A DNA stretch of 64,000 bases, taken from assembly GCF_905397395.1 (NCBI RefSeq), contig NZ_CAJPVH010000027.1, forward strand, positions 1-64,000, written 5' to 3'. Source of the stretch: Cupriavidus campinensis (GTDB taxonomy: Bacteria; Pseudomonadota; Gammaproteobacteria; Burkholderiales; Burkholderiaceae). The notes under the pieces are model-generated. The model did no database searches. It was given only the letters and a program-made list of their open reading frames with translations, and was not told the origin of the DNA. Shown piece by piece: positions 46,341 through 56,700 of the stretch. A program made the position numbers and the translations under genes. Position 1 is the first letter of the stretch, and every line of letters starts with the position of its first letter.

Positions 46341-47282
46341 ATGAAGACCGGCAAAAGCACGGCAGGCGATACCAAGGCGCGGATCCTGGATGCGACCGAG
46401 AAGCTGTTCATCGAAGTGGGCTACGAAGCGACCTCCCTGCGGCAAGTCACGTCGCGGGCGATCGTCAATCTCGCAGCCGTCAACTACCACTTCCGCAGCA
46501 AGGAAATGATGATGCAGGCGGTGCTCGGCCGCCGGCTGGATCCTCTCAACACGCGGCGGCTGGCGCTCCTCGATGCCTGCGAGGCCCGCTGGCCCGGCCA
46601 CGCCATCCGCTGCGAACACGTGATGGGCGCGCTGTTTGTGCCCGCGCTGCAGATGGCACGCCAGCCAGAGATCGGCGGTCCTTCCTTCCTGCGCCTGCTC
46701 GGGCGGGTGTATTCGGACACCTCGCCGTTCATCCAGTCCTACCTGATGGGGCACTACGCGCCGGTGTTCGGGCGCTTCTTCGAAGCCTTCGCCCGGGCGC
46801 TGCCGGACGTGCCACGCCAGGAACTCGGCTGGCGCCTGCATTTCGCCCTCAAGGCACTGGCCGGCGTGCTGGCCGGCGATGAACTCGGCAACCTGATGCC
46901 GGCGTTCACGCAGGGCAAGAGCATGAGCGATGCGCACGTGCTGGCCCAGTTGACGTCGATGGTGGTGGCGGCCCTCAAGGCGCCCGCGCCCGAGACGCAG
47001 GAACTGGGCGCGCTACAGGACGTGTTCGACATCGGCGATGCCCAGCAGGCCGACGAACAGGCCCATATGGAGGCCCTGGCCGCCACCGTGGAGAGCGAGG
47101 CCCACCAGGCCGCCGTTGCCACGGCCGCCGCCGTGAGCCGTGCCCGACGCGGCACGCGCACGGTACGCAACGAAGGGACCGCGCGCGCGGCCACCGCCAG
47201 CCTGGCGGTACGCCGCGAGATGTGTCCCGCCTTCCCCAGCAATCCGCTCGACGACTGGATGCGCACCCGCTCCAGGAACTAG
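46341..47282 (+). CDS. TetR-family regulator with long C-terminal tail
   Basis: A 313-residue TetR regulator, far longer than the usual 200. The helix-turn-helix reads FIEVGYEATSLRQVTSRAIV with NLAAVNYHFRSKEMMM as recognition helix. The ligand domain covers about residues 80-225. The last 85 residues are Ala/Arg/Glu-rich (RARRGTRTVRNEG and similar), probably disordered or a second interaction surface. It lies between the GMC operon and the DUF1571-lipoprotein-porin operon, and may control both. Its resemblance in place to laoR is suggestive only. Confidence 0.85.
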   Translation: MKTGKSTAGDTKARILDATEKLFIEVGYEATSLRQVTSRAIVNLAAVNYHFRSKEMMMQAVLGRRLDPLNTRRLALLDACEARWPGHAIRCEHVMGALFVPALQMARQPEIGGPSFLRLLGRVYSDTSPFIQSYLMGHYAPVFGRFFEAFARALPDVPRQELGWRLHFALKALAGVLAGDELGNLMPAFTQGKSMSDAHVLAQLTSMVVAALKAPAPETQELGALQDVFDIGDAQQADEQAHMEALAATVESEAHQAAVATAAAVSRARRGTRTVRNEGTARAATASLAVRREMCPAFPSNPLDDWMRTRSRN

Positions 47283-47484
47283 CCGCGCGCGGCGGTCTCC
47301 ACCGGGACCGCCGCCCTGGCACCGGGCGCGCGACGACCCACGTCGCGCCGGGATTGCCCTGATTCGAGATCGATTCTTTTCGCCACGCAAACCGCGAGGC
47401 GTGACGCCCTGCGCGCCACGCACGGGCGCCCTGCTGCCCGGAATTTGCCCACGCCTTGCGCAACAACAGACAAGGAGACACGCG

Positions 47485-48399
47485 ATGAAGCCATTGCATC
47501 TGGTCGCCGCCATCGGCGCCGTCATCGGCCTGCTGGCCACGCAACACGTTGGCCTGCCGCTGGCTCGCGCCCAGACGGCGCCCCCGGCCGCCGCCCAATC
47601 CGCAGCACCGGGTACGCGCGCCGCCACGCCCTATGACGGCTTGCCCGCCGCCCAGCAGTCGGCGCTGTTCTCGAAGCAGACCGCCAGCGGCGAGCTGGCC
47701 GCGCTGCCCGATGCCCAACTGCTGGCCACCTTCGACGCCCTGCAGCCCGAGACCCTGCTGATGTGGGCGCGCGCCGAGATGAGCCGCTATCCCGAATATG
47801 AATACTGGATGACCCGCCAGGAGCGCCTCAACGGCCAGTGGCAGGACACCCCGGCGCGCATGATGATCCGCTACCGCCACCAGCCGCGCCAGCTCTACGC
47901 CAGGTGGCTGCCCAACGGCGTGCAGTCGGGGCAGGAAATCATCTACGACGAGACGCGCCGCAAGGACGAGATGTACGGCCACCTGGGCGGCATCATGGGC
48001 TTCACGTCGATGTGGATCTCGCTCGATGGCACGCTCGCCAGGTCTCAGTCGAACCATACGGTGCGCGACCTGGGCTTCCAGTTCGTGTTGTCGATGCTGG
48101 AGCGCGACGCGCGCTCGCTGCGTGCCGCCGGCCTCTCCGAGAAGTACAACCGCGCCGAGATCGTGCGCGAACAGGGGGTGCGCATGGTGGCGCTGACCTG
48201 GGACCTGCCCGAGGGCGCGCCCAAGTACTACGCCAAGAAGGTGCAGCTGATGCTGGACCTCAAGCACCCGTGGCCGCGCGTGGAAACCGCGTGGGACGCG
48301 GACGGCAACATGGTCGAGAAGATCGTGTTCGAGCGCGCGGTGAAGAAGACCTTCGACGCCTCCGCGTTCGACCCCGCCAACAGCGAATACAAGTTCTGA
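47485..48399 (+). CDS. DUF1571 family exported protein
   Basis: A 304-residue protein with a signal peptide (about residues 1-30, ends LARAQ) and then an Ala/Pro linker. The body contains YEYWMTRQERLNGQWQDTPA, VQSGQEIIYDETRRKDEMYG and HLGGIMGFTSMWISLDG, which I match to DUF1571, a periplasmic fold related to lipoprotein carrier proteins (LolA-like). AAGGAG precedes the ATG. It heads the series of two lipoproteins and an OmpW porin; a role in moving hydrophobic compounds across the periplasm is inferred from this context. Confidence 0.78.
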   Translation: MKPLHLVAAIGAVIGLLATQHVGLPLARAQTAPPAAAQSAAPGTRAATPYDGLPAAQQSALFSKQTASGELAALPDAQLLATFDALQPETLLMWARAEMSRYPEYEYWMTRQERLNGQWQDTPARMMIRYRHQPRQLYARWLPNGVQSGQEIIYDETRRKDEMYGHLGGIMGFTSMWISLDGTLARSQSNHTVRDLGFQFVLSMLERDARSLRAAGLSEKYNRAEIVREQGVRMVALTWDLPEGAPKYYAKKVQLMLDLKHPWPRVETAWDADGNMVEKIVFERAVKKTFDASAFDPANSEYKF

Positions 48400-48627
48400 C
48401 CGCCGCGCAGGTGCGCGCGCCGGGCGTTTGAATGTGGACGCGGGGGCCTCCGCGCACGGTTTGAACGCTGGCCTCCGCGCGCTTGCACGGCAACGCCGAC
48501 AGGCCGGCCGCCGTTGTTTGGAACGACCGCTCTATTGACGCTCAAACGCGCCAGACGCGAGAGTCCGACCCACCGCGACAGATCCGCAGCAAGCGGACCG
48601 CCGGTCATAACAACATGGAGACAAGTC

Positions 48628-50007
48628 ATGTCCGAGCTGCATCTTCGGCGCACGCCCGACCGCGCGCTTTGCTTCGCCGCCATCCTGGCTGGGGTAAGCC
48701 TGACGCTCACGCTGGCCGCTTGCGGCGGCGGTGGCGATGACCCGGGCACCGCTGCGCCCGCCGCCGCGCAGCAGTGCGGCGCCACCCACAGCTGCCCCGC
48801 CACCGGCCCCACGCAGAACCAGCCCGTGGCCGCGCTGTGCCCGGACACGCTCGACTACAACACCACCTACACGGGCGGCTCCGGCGCCGGTGAACTCGTG
48901 AAGATGCAGTTCGACTCCACGCAGGGCACGTACCGCATCCAGATCCTCGAATCCGCCGTGCCGAAGGCCACCAACGACATCTACCCGACGCGCGCCGGCG
49001 TGACACTGACCGGCACGATGGCGCATCCCACGCGCCCGCTGCCCACCCCGGCGCAGAACCAGTGCGCGTACGAGCTGAAGACGGCTACGGCCTCAGACGG
49101 CGTGTCGCAGGCGCTGATCGACCCGGCCAACCCGCCGATCATCTTCATCGGCAACGGCGTGGCCGGCGGCGGCATTCCCGGGGCGACGATCGAGTACGCC
49201 GGTATCGTCGGCATCGGTGCGATTCCCCGGACCACCTTCCCGATGTACCCGGTGCTGGCCTTCGCCCAGACCGAGACCGACTTCGCCAAGGTGGCCGGCA
49301 CCTACAACGTGCTCGGCTATCACCTCGTGCCGTCCGGCGGGGAGCTGTTCCCGGCCGGCTACTTCCTGCCCGCCACGGCGCAGACCGTGGAGACGCTCAA
49401 TGCCGATGGCACCTGTCACGCATCGAGCGGCAACTGCGTGACCACGGGCCAGCCGTGGAAGCTACGCGCGGGCACCGACGGCGCGTTCGACAGCGACAAC
49501 GCCAACAGCAGCCAGCCCTACCCGCACTTCTTCGACAAGGCCTTCCTGCAGGACAACAACAGCCTCGCCAAGGGCGTGCTGGTGGTCGGCAAGCTCGCCG
49601 GCGCGCAGGTGCCGCTGCTGATCCGCGTCGGCTATGCCCGCATCGACCTGGCGGCGAACATCCTCAGCGTGGATGACGAATCGGGCCTGGCGCTGCTCTC
49701 GCCCACTACCGCCACCGCGCAGGCGGCGATGCAGGGCAGCTACATCGGCTCCGGCAGCGACTTTAAGTACCTGTCGTCGATCGTCCACGACAACCTCGTC
49801 GCGCTGATCGATCCGCAGGATTCGTCGCTCAAGCCGGTGGGCGGCTTCCAGATGGACTTCACGCAGGCCACCCAGCCCGGCGTAGTGGCCACCACCGACA
49901 ACAGCGGCGTCACCGGCAAGCTGATCACCACCGGCCCGGTCTACGCGCACCTGTTCGGGCCCGCCGCGAGCCCCACGTTCCGCGTGAGCGCGCTGGCCAG
50001 CCGCTGA
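48628..50007 (+). CDS. DUF2957-like lipoprotein, copy A
   Basis: A 459-residue lipoprotein. The signal peptide ends at LTLAAC, followed by a Gly/Asp stretch that should favour outer-membrane sorting. The body shares a clear pattern with the next gene: Cys then a D-Y-x-T-x-Y-x-G-G-x-G-x-GELVK motif, a Q-CAYEL segment, IPGATIEYAG and FAQTETDFAKVAGTYN. The family is restricted, as far as I know, to Burkholderiales and has no known activity. GGAG lies seven bases before the ATG at 48628. A copy-number increase by tandem duplication is evident. It is translated 42 bases before copy B. Confidence 0.8.
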   Translation: MSELHLRRTPDRALCFAAILAGVSLTLTLAACGGGGDDPGTAAPAAAQQCGATHSCPATGPTQNQPVAALCPDTLDYNTTYTGGSGAGELVKMQFDSTQGTYRIQILESAVPKATNDIYPTRAGVTLTGTMAHPTRPLPTPAQNQCAYELKTATASDGVSQALIDPANPPIIFIGNGVAGGGIPGATIEYAGIVGIGAIPRTTFPMYPVLAFAQTETDFAKVAGTYNVLGYHLVPSGGELFPAGYFLPATAQTVETLNADGTCHASSGNCVTTGQPWKLRAGTDGAFDSDNANSSQPYPHFFDKAFLQDNNSLAKGVLVVGKLAGAQVPLLIRVGYARIDLAANILSVDDESGLALLSPTTATAQAAMQGSYIGSGSDFKYLSSIVHDNLVALIDPQDSSLKPVGGFQMDFTQATQPGVVATTDNSGVTGKLITTGPVYAHLFGPAASPTFRVSALASR

Positions 50008-50048
50008 TTCCGCACCCCACACCATAAGAAAGACCAAGGAGACGCCTC

Positions 50049-51353
50049 ATGCCCCAACTGCCCTCCCCGCTTCCTGACTCGCTTCCCGTCGGCAACCATC
50101 GTCGCCAACCGTGGCTGGGCCGCGTTGCGCTGGTACTCGGCGCCACCGCCCTGCTCGCCGCCTGCGGTGGCGACGGGGACGGCGGCGGCGGCACCGCCAC
50201 GCCGGCCGCCGCGCCGGTGCGGCTGTGCCCGAGCGCCATCGACTATTCCACGCCCTACATCGGCGGCACGGGCTCGGGCGAACTGGTCAAGGTGCAGATC
50301 GACACCACCCAGCGCACCTGGGCCGTCACCTTCCTCGATTCGTCGGTGCCGCGCACCACGGGTACGATCAAGCCCACCCGCTCCGACCCCACCGGCGGCA
50401 AGAACGTGATGACCGGCACGCTGGCGAAGGAAACCGGCCTGCCGACCGGGAAGCTCAACCAGTGCGCGTTCCAGCTGCTCGGCGCCAGCCTGGACCCGGC
50501 CCGGCCGGCGCGGCTGTTCATCGGCCAGGGCGTGATGGGCGGCACCATTCCGGGGGCGCGCATCCAGTTCAACGGCATCGCCGGCGCGGGTTCGGTGCCG
50601 GACACCACCTTCCCGTTCTTCCAGTTCATCGGCTTCGCACAGACCGAGACCGACCTGACCAAGATTGCCGGCACCTACAACGGCTCCGGCTTCCATGAGG
50701 TGCCATCGAAGAAGTTCCAGATGGTGGCGCAGGACTACCGCATGGCGCTGGCGGCCGATGGCTCGTTCACGGTGTGCGACAACAAGGCCGGCGGCACCTG
50801 CAAGCAGCGCGGCGACAAGTTCGTGCCGCAGGACAACGGCACGCTGCTCTCCACGCACTACGAGGGCGAGTTGCCGCCGACGCTGGGCGCCGTGCTGGGC
50901 CGCGCCTACCTGATCGTCGGCAAGCTGGCCGGGCACCTGGTGCCGATCATGATCCGGGTGGGCTTCGCCAATGACGACTTCACCCAGTTGCCGGTGGGCG
51001 CCGACGACGAGATCGGCATCGGCATGATGGCGCAGGCGGTCTCCGCGCCGCAGGGCACCTACAACGCCGAGTACGTGGGCGTGGACAGCAATTTCGAGTA
51101 CCGCGTGACGGCGCTGGTCGATGGCGACGCGGCCATGCTCGACCCGTTCCGCGCCTCGGACGCCACCCTGGCCACGGCGCTGAAGCTCGACTTCTCCCAG
51201 ACGGTACCGGGCGTGGTCACCACGACCCGCAAGGACGTCGGCGCCAGCGGGCCCAAGGGCAAGTTCATGTTCACCGGCCCGCGCGGCGTGTTCGGCTTTG
51301 TCGAGGACCGCAACGGCTCGCCCTACTTCACCGTCGGCGCGTTCGTCGAATAA
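50049..51353 (+). CDS. DUF2957-like lipoprotein, copy B
   Basis: A 434-residue paralogue of the preceding protein. Lipobox LLAAC, then a Gly/Asp-rich spacer. Matching blocks are YIGGTGSGELVKVQID, LNQCAFQLL, IPGARIQFNGI and FAQTETDLTKIAGTYN, and both end with a VTGK/GKF-M-FTGP-type stretch. The paralogues diverge in loops and in length, so the duplication is not recent. GGAG precedes the ATG. It is followed by the OmpW-type gene after 17 bases, so the two lipoproteins and the porin should be made together. Confidence 0.82.
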   Translation: MPQLPSPLPDSLPVGNHRRQPWLGRVALVLGATALLAACGGDGDGGGGTATPAAAPVRLCPSAIDYSTPYIGGTGSGELVKVQIDTTQRTWAVTFLDSSVPRTTGTIKPTRSDPTGGKNVMTGTLAKETGLPTGKLNQCAFQLLGASLDPARPARLFIGQGVMGGTIPGARIQFNGIAGAGSVPDTTFPFFQFIGFAQTETDLTKIAGTYNGSGFHEVPSKKFQMVAQDYRMALAADGSFTVCDNKAGGTCKQRGDKFVPQDNGTLLSTHYEGELPPTLGAVLGRAYLIVGKLAGHLVPIMIRVGFANDDFTQLPVGADDEIGIGMMAQAVSAPQGTYNAEYVGVDSNFEYRVTALVDGDAAMLDPFRASDATLATALKLDFSQTVPGVVTTTRKDVGASGPKGKFMFTGPRGVFGFVEDRNGSPYFTVGAFVE

Positions 51354-51370
51354 CGGACAGGAGACCTAAG

Positions 51371-52225
51371 ATGACACTGCAACGCCTGTCCATGCACCGC
51401 CTGCTTGCCATCATCACCGCGCTTGTCGCGTGGGCTGCCATGCCGACCGCCCACGCCCAGAAAGCGGGGGACAATGTCGTCTCGGCCGGCTGGTTCCATA
51501 TCCAGACCCATGGCACGAGCCCGCCGCTGACCACCAGCGTGGTAGATGTGCCGATCAACTACCCGCTCGGCCTGCCCTCCACGTTCACGGCGCCGGGCAG
51601 CGGCCTGTCGACGTCGAACGCCGATACGCTGGGGCTGACCTTCAGCCACTTCGTCACGGACCATATCGCCGTGACGGCCGTGGGTGGCATTCCGCCCGAG
51701 TTCAAGCTGTACGGCCACGGCGAGCTGATCCCGCCCGGGCCGGCCGGCGCGCTGGGGCGGCAGAGCCTGGGCGATCCGTCGCTGAACCCGATCATCACGC
51801 GCGCCCGCCAGTGGAGCCCTGCCGCGATGGTCCAGTACCACTTCCTGGAGCCCGGCACGCGCTTCCGGCCGTTCCTGGGCGTGGGCGTGTCGTACAACTT
51901 CTTCACCGATATCCGCGTCAATCCGGCCTTCGCGGAATCGGTCAACAACAACCTCGGCGCGGTGCTGGCGGCCGGCGCCGGCATCCCGGGGCCGACTTCG
52001 GTGCATGCCGATGCCTCGTCGTCGTGGGCGCCGGTGTTCAACGTCGGCGGCACCTACAACTTCAACGAGCACTGGGGCGTGACGGCGGCGGTGACCTACA
52101 TCCCGCTGAAGAGCACCTCGACGATGACCATCAAGGCGTCCGACGGCACCACGCTGTCCACCTCGAAGACGAAGCTCGAACCGAATCCGATCATCTTCTT
52201 CCTGGCGGCGACGTACAAGTTCTGA
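51371..52225 (+). CDS. OmpW-family outer membrane protein
   Basis: A 284-residue outer-membrane beta-barrel. A signal peptide (ends AHA) is followed by the OmpW pattern: AGDNVVSAGWFHIQTHG, then LGLTFSHFVTDHIAVTAVGG, YHFLEPGTRFRPFLGVGVSY and the C-terminal aromatic AATYKF needed for barrel assembly. OmpW and AlkL-type proteins form narrow channels that let hydrophobic molecules leave laterally into the membrane. It ends the DUF1571-lipoprotein operon and is followed by a perfect bidirectional terminator. It probably feeds substrate to the oxidases upstream. Confidence 0.9.
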   Translation: MTLQRLSMHRLLAIITALVAWAAMPTAHAQKAGDNVVSAGWFHIQTHGTSPPLTTSVVDVPINYPLGLPSTFTAPGSGLSTSNADTLGLTFSHFVTDHIAVTAVGGIPPEFKLYGHGELIPPGPAGALGRQSLGDPSLNPIITRARQWSPAAMVQYHFLEPGTRFRPFLGVGVSYNFFTDIRVNPAFAESVNNNLGAVLAAGAGIPGPTSVHADASSSWAPVFNVGGTYNFNEHWGVTAAVTYIPLKSTSTMTIKASDGTTLSTSKTKLEPNPIIFFLAATYKF

Positions 52226-52239
52226 TCCGGCGATTCCAA

Positions 52240-52275
52240 GCAAAAAGGGCGAAGCTCGCGCTTCGCCCTTTTTGC
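52240..52275. terminator. Bidirectional terminator
   Basis: A perfect 16-base-pair stem GCAAAAAGGGCGAAGC / GCTTCGCCCTTTTTGC with a 4-base TCGC loop between convergent genes. The A/T tracts inside the stem serve as U-tracts in both directions, ending the OmpW operon and the efflux operon. Confidence 0.95.
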
Positions 52276-52294
52276 ATCTGCGTTACCGCAGTCC

Positions 52295-53773
52295 TTACTG
52301 TGCCGAGGTGCCCGTCGGCGGCGTGGTGGCCTGCGCCACTGCACCCGTCTCGGTCAGCCCGCCGCCCAGCGCGCGGTACAGGTCGATCGAGTTGACCAGA
52401 CGCAACTGCCGCGCCTGGATCAGCGCCTGCTCGGCGGAGAACAGCTGGCGCTGCGCGTCGAGTTCGTCCAGATAGCTCGCCACGCCGCTGCGGAAGCGCA
52501 GCCGGGACAGCTCGTAGCGCGCCGATTCCGCGTCGCGCTGCTGCTGCTGGCCGGCCACCTGCTCTTCCAGCGTGCCGCGTGCCACCAGGGCATCGGCCAC
52601 TTCGCTGAAGGCCACCTGGATGGTCTTCTCGTAGTTCGCCACCTGGATGTTCTTGCGCACGTTGGCCAGGTCGAGGTTCGACAGGTTGCGGCCATAGTCG
52701 AAGATCGGCAGCACCAGCTGCGGCGAGAACGACCAGACGTTGGCGCCGGAGTCGAACAGGTTGGTGAACGACGTGCTGATGTTGCCGGCACTGGCGGTCA
52801 TCGTGATGCGCGGGAAGAACGCCGCCCGCGCCGCGCCGATGTTCGCATTGGCCGACAGCAGCGCCTGTTCGGCCTGGCGGATGTCCGGACGCTGCGTCAG
52901 CAGATCAGACGGCAAGCCTTCCGGGATGTCGCTGATGATGCGCTCGTCGGACAGCTGCATCGGCGCCGGCAGGTTGGCGAGCTCGCCGATCGGCTTGCCC
53001 ACCAGTACTTCCAGCGCGTTCTGCGCCTGCGCGCGCTGGCGTGCCAGCTGCGCGGCGGCCACGCGGGCCTGCGCCACGAGCGATTCGTTGTCGCGCAGAT
53101 CCAGAGCCGAGGTCGCCCCCGCATCGAAACGCCGCTTCGCCAGCTCGAACGTGCTCTGGCGCGCTTCCAGCGTATTGCGGGCCAGGTCGTACTGCTCGGC
53201 CGCCGCGCGCTCCGCCAGATAGGCCTTGGCCACTTCCGACACCAGCGAGATATAGGCGGCGCGATGGGCCTCTTCGGTGCTCAGGTACTGGGCCAGCGCG
53301 GCGTTCGACAGGCTGCGCACGCGCCCGAAGAAGTCCAGCTCCCACTGGGTCACCGACAGGCCCACCTGGTAGATGTTGCCCGTGAACGATTGATCGACGC
53401 CCGAGGTCGCCCCCGAGAAGCGGCCGCGCTGGAAGCTCGCGTTACCGTTCAGGGTCGGCAGCAGGTCCGCGCGCTGGATGCGGTACTGGGCGCGTGCTTC
53501 CTCGATACGCAAGGCAGCCGTGCGCAGGTCGCGGTTGTTCTCCAGCGCGGCGGCGATCAGCCCCTGCAGGCGCGGATCGGTGAAGAAATCGCGCCAGCCG
53601 ATTTCCGTGGCGCGGCGGCTCTCGCCGCTCTTCACCTCGGCGGACGCATAGCCCTCCGGCGCCGCCGGGAAGCCGGCGGCCACCGGCGCGGCCGGACGGT
53701 CATAGTGCGGCGCCAGCGTGCAGCCCGTCAGCACGCCGGCCACCAGCAGCAGTGTGGTCAGTGTCTTGGTCAT
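52295..53773 (-). CDS. RND efflux outer membrane factor (NodT/OprM family lipoprotein)
   Basis: A 492-residue outer membrane channel. Lipobox LTGC at residue 18, then TLAPHYDRPAAPV, the usual start of OprM-like proteins. Two internal repeats of the TolC fold are visible (RTAALRIEEARAQYRIQRAD, then LTQRPDIRQAEQALLSANANIG). It completes a tripartite pump with the RND and adaptor genes, and its start is one base after the RND stop. The C-terminal tail after the last helix is Ala/Thr-rich. Confidence 0.92.
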   Translation of the reverse strand: MTKTLTTLLLVAGVLTGCTLAPHYDRPAAPVAAGFPAAPEGYASAEVKSGESRRATEIGWRDFFTDPRLQGLIAAALENNRDLRTAALRIEEARAQYRIQRADLLPTLNGNASFQRGRFSGATSGVDQSFTGNIYQVGLSVTQWELDFFGRVRSLSNAALAQYLSTEEAHRAAYISLVSEVAKAYLAERAAAEQYDLARNTLEARQSTFELAKRRFDAGATSALDLRDNESLVAQARVAAAQLARQRAQAQNALEVLVGKPIGELANLPAPMQLSDERIISDIPEGLPSDLLTQRPDIRQAEQALLSANANIGAARAAFFPRITMTASAGNISTSFTNLFDSGANVWSFSPQLVLPIFDYGRNLSNLDLANVRKNIQVANYEKTIQVAFSEVADALVARGTLEEQVAGQQQQRDAESARYELSRLRFRSGVASYLDELDAQRQLFSAEQALIQARQLRLVNSIDLYRALGGGLTETGAVAQATTPPTGTSAQ

Positions 53774-53774
53774 G

Positions 53775-56700
53775 TCAGTTTTTCTCCTGGGCTTCTTCCA
53801 GGCGCGCGCGTTCCCGCTCGTGCTGGCTGGCGCTGCCCTTGAAGCGGCCGCGCACCACCACGAAGAATACCGGCACCAGGAAAATCGCCAGCACCGTGGC
53901 CGTGATCATCCCACCCATCACGCCCGTACCGATGGCGCGCTGGCTGCCCGAGCCCGCGCCGGTGGCAATCGCCAGCGGCAGCACGCCCAGGATAAACGCG
54001 AACGACGTCATCAGGATCGGCCGGAAGCGCAGGTGCACCGCCTCAAGCGTCGCCTCGACCAGCCCCTTGCCCTGGGCCTGCAGGTCCTTGGCGAATTCCA
54101 CGATCAGGATGGCGTTCTTCGCCGAGAGACCGATCGTCGCGATCAGGCCCACCTTGAAGTACACGTCATTGGGCATGCCGCGCAGCGTCACGCCGAGCAG
54201 CGCGCCGAGCACGCCCAGCGGTACCACCAGCAGCACCGCCACCGGGATCGACCAGCTCTCATAGAGCGCGGCCAGGCACAGGAACACGATCACCAGCGAC
54301 AGCGTGTAGAGAATCGGCTCCTGCGAGCCGGCCAGGCGCTCTTCGTACGACTGGCCCGACCACTCGAAGCCGAAGCCCGGCGGCAGCTTGGCGAAGTTCT
54401 CCTCCATCACGCGCATGGCCTCGCCCGTGGACTTGCCCGGCGCGGCCTGGCCGGCCAGCTTGACGGCCGGCATGCCGTTGTAGCGCTCCAGGCGCGGCGA
54501 ACCCATGATCCACTGCGAAGTGGCGAACGAGGCAAAGGCCACCATGTCGCCATTGGCGTTGCGCACGCGCAGCTTGGTCAGGTCGTCCGGCAGTTGCCGG
54601 TCGGCGCCCTCTGCCTGCACGATCACCCGGCGCACGCGGCCTTCGTAGATGAAGTCGTTCACATACGAGGAACCGAAGGCAACGGTCAGCGTGTTGTTGA
54701 TGTCTGCCACCGTCACGCCCAGCGCCCGCGCCTTTTCGCGATCGATGTCGATGCGCAGCTGCGGTGCGTCTTCCTGGCCCTCCGGGCGCACGCCCTGGAG
54801 CACCGGATTCTGCGCCGCCATGCCGAGCATCTGGTTACGCGCTTCCATCAGCTTGGCGTGGCCCTGCCCTGTGCGGTCCTGCAGGCGGAAGTCGAAGCCC
54901 GACGAATTGCCGAGTTCCGAGATCGCCGGCGGGTTCAGCGGGAAGATGATCGCGTCCTTGATGAACGACAGCGCGCCGAACGCGCGGCCCACCAGCGCCT
55001 GCGCGGTCTGGTCCGCGCCAGTACGCTCCTTCCAGTCCTTGAGCCGCACGAAGGCGATACCGCCGTTCTGGCCCCGGCCGAAGAACGAGAAGCCCGCCAC
55101 CGTGATCATCTGGTCGACGACCTTCGATTCCTTCTGCAGGTAGTAGTCCTCGATCTGCTTGAGCACGCCGATGGTGCGCTCCTGCGTGGCGCCCTGCGGC
55201 AGCTGCACGACCGTGATCATGTAACCCTGGTCCTCATCGGGCAGGAACGACGACGGCAGGCGCTGGAACAGCAGCACCACGCCGGCGATGATCAGCGCGT
55301 AGATGATCAGGTAGCGGCCCGAGCGCTTCAGGATGCGCGCGACGATGCCCTGGTAACCGGTGGACGCCGTGGCGAACGTGCGGTTGAACCAGCCGAAGAA
55401 GCCCTTCTTCTCCTCGTGATGGCCGGCCTCGACCGGCTTGAGCAGCGTGGCGCACAGCGCCGGGGTCAGCGTCAGCGCCAGCACGGCCGAGAACGCCATC
55501 GAGGCAATCAGCGACAGCGAGAACTGGCGGTAGATGTTGCCGACCGAGCCCGAGAAGAACGCCATCGGGATGAACACGGCGGTCAGCACCAGCGTGATGC
55601 CGACGATGGCGCCGGTGATCTGGCCCATGGCCTTGCGGGTGGCCTGGCGGGGCGAGAGCCCCTCCTCGCTCATGATCCGCTCGACGTTCTCCACGACCAC
55701 GATGGCATCGTCCACCAGGATACCGATGGCCAGCACCATGCCGAACATCGTCAGCACGTTGATGGAGAAGCCGAAGGCGAGCATCGCCCCGAACGTGCCG
55801 AGCAGCGCCACCGGCACCACCAGGGTCGGGATCAGCGTGGCGCGGAAGTTCTGGAGGAACAGGTACATCACCAGGAACACCAGCACCACGGCCTCGAGCA
55901 GCGTCTTGACCACTTCCTCGATCGAGATCTTCACGAAGGCGGAGGTGTCGTACGGCACGCTGAACTCGTAGTCCGGCGGGAAGTAGCGTTGCAGCTCTTC
56001 CATCTTCGCGCGCACGGCGGTGGCCGTGGCCAGCGCGTTACCCGTGGGCGCGAGCTTGATGGCGATGGCCGACGCCGGCTTGCCGTTGATGCGCGCCAGC
56101 GTGGAGTAGTCCGCGCCGCCCAGTTCCACGCGGCCCACGTCCTTGATGCGCACCGACGACCCGTCCGGGTTCGTGCGCAGCAGGATGTTGGCGAACTGCT
56201 CCGGCGTGGTCAGCCGGCTTTCCGTGCTGACCGTGGCGTTCAGCTCGGTGCCCCGGGGCGACGGCGTGCCGCCCAGCTCGCCCACGGCGACCTGGATGTT
56301 CTGCTCGGAGACCGCGGCGGTCACGTCCAGCGGCGTCAGGTTGTAGCCGGTCAGCTTGGCCGGGTCCAGCCAGATGCGCATGGCGTACTCGGTACCGAAC
56401 AGGTCGGCCGAGCCCACGCCGGGCACGCGGCGGATGGAGTCCACCACCTGCGCGGAGACGAAGTTACCGAGCGCGATCGCATCCGTGTTGCCGGACTTGG
56501 ACGAGACCGTGATGAACATCATGTAGTTGTTGCCGGCCTTGTCCACCTTCACGCCCTGCTGGCGCACCTCCGCCGGCAGGCGCGCTTCCACGCGCTTGAG
56601 GCGGTTCTGCACCTCCACGGAGTTCAGGTCGACGTTCGAGCCCGGCGCGAACGCGATGTTGATCGACGCCAGCCCGGACGCCTCGCTTTGCGACTCGTAG

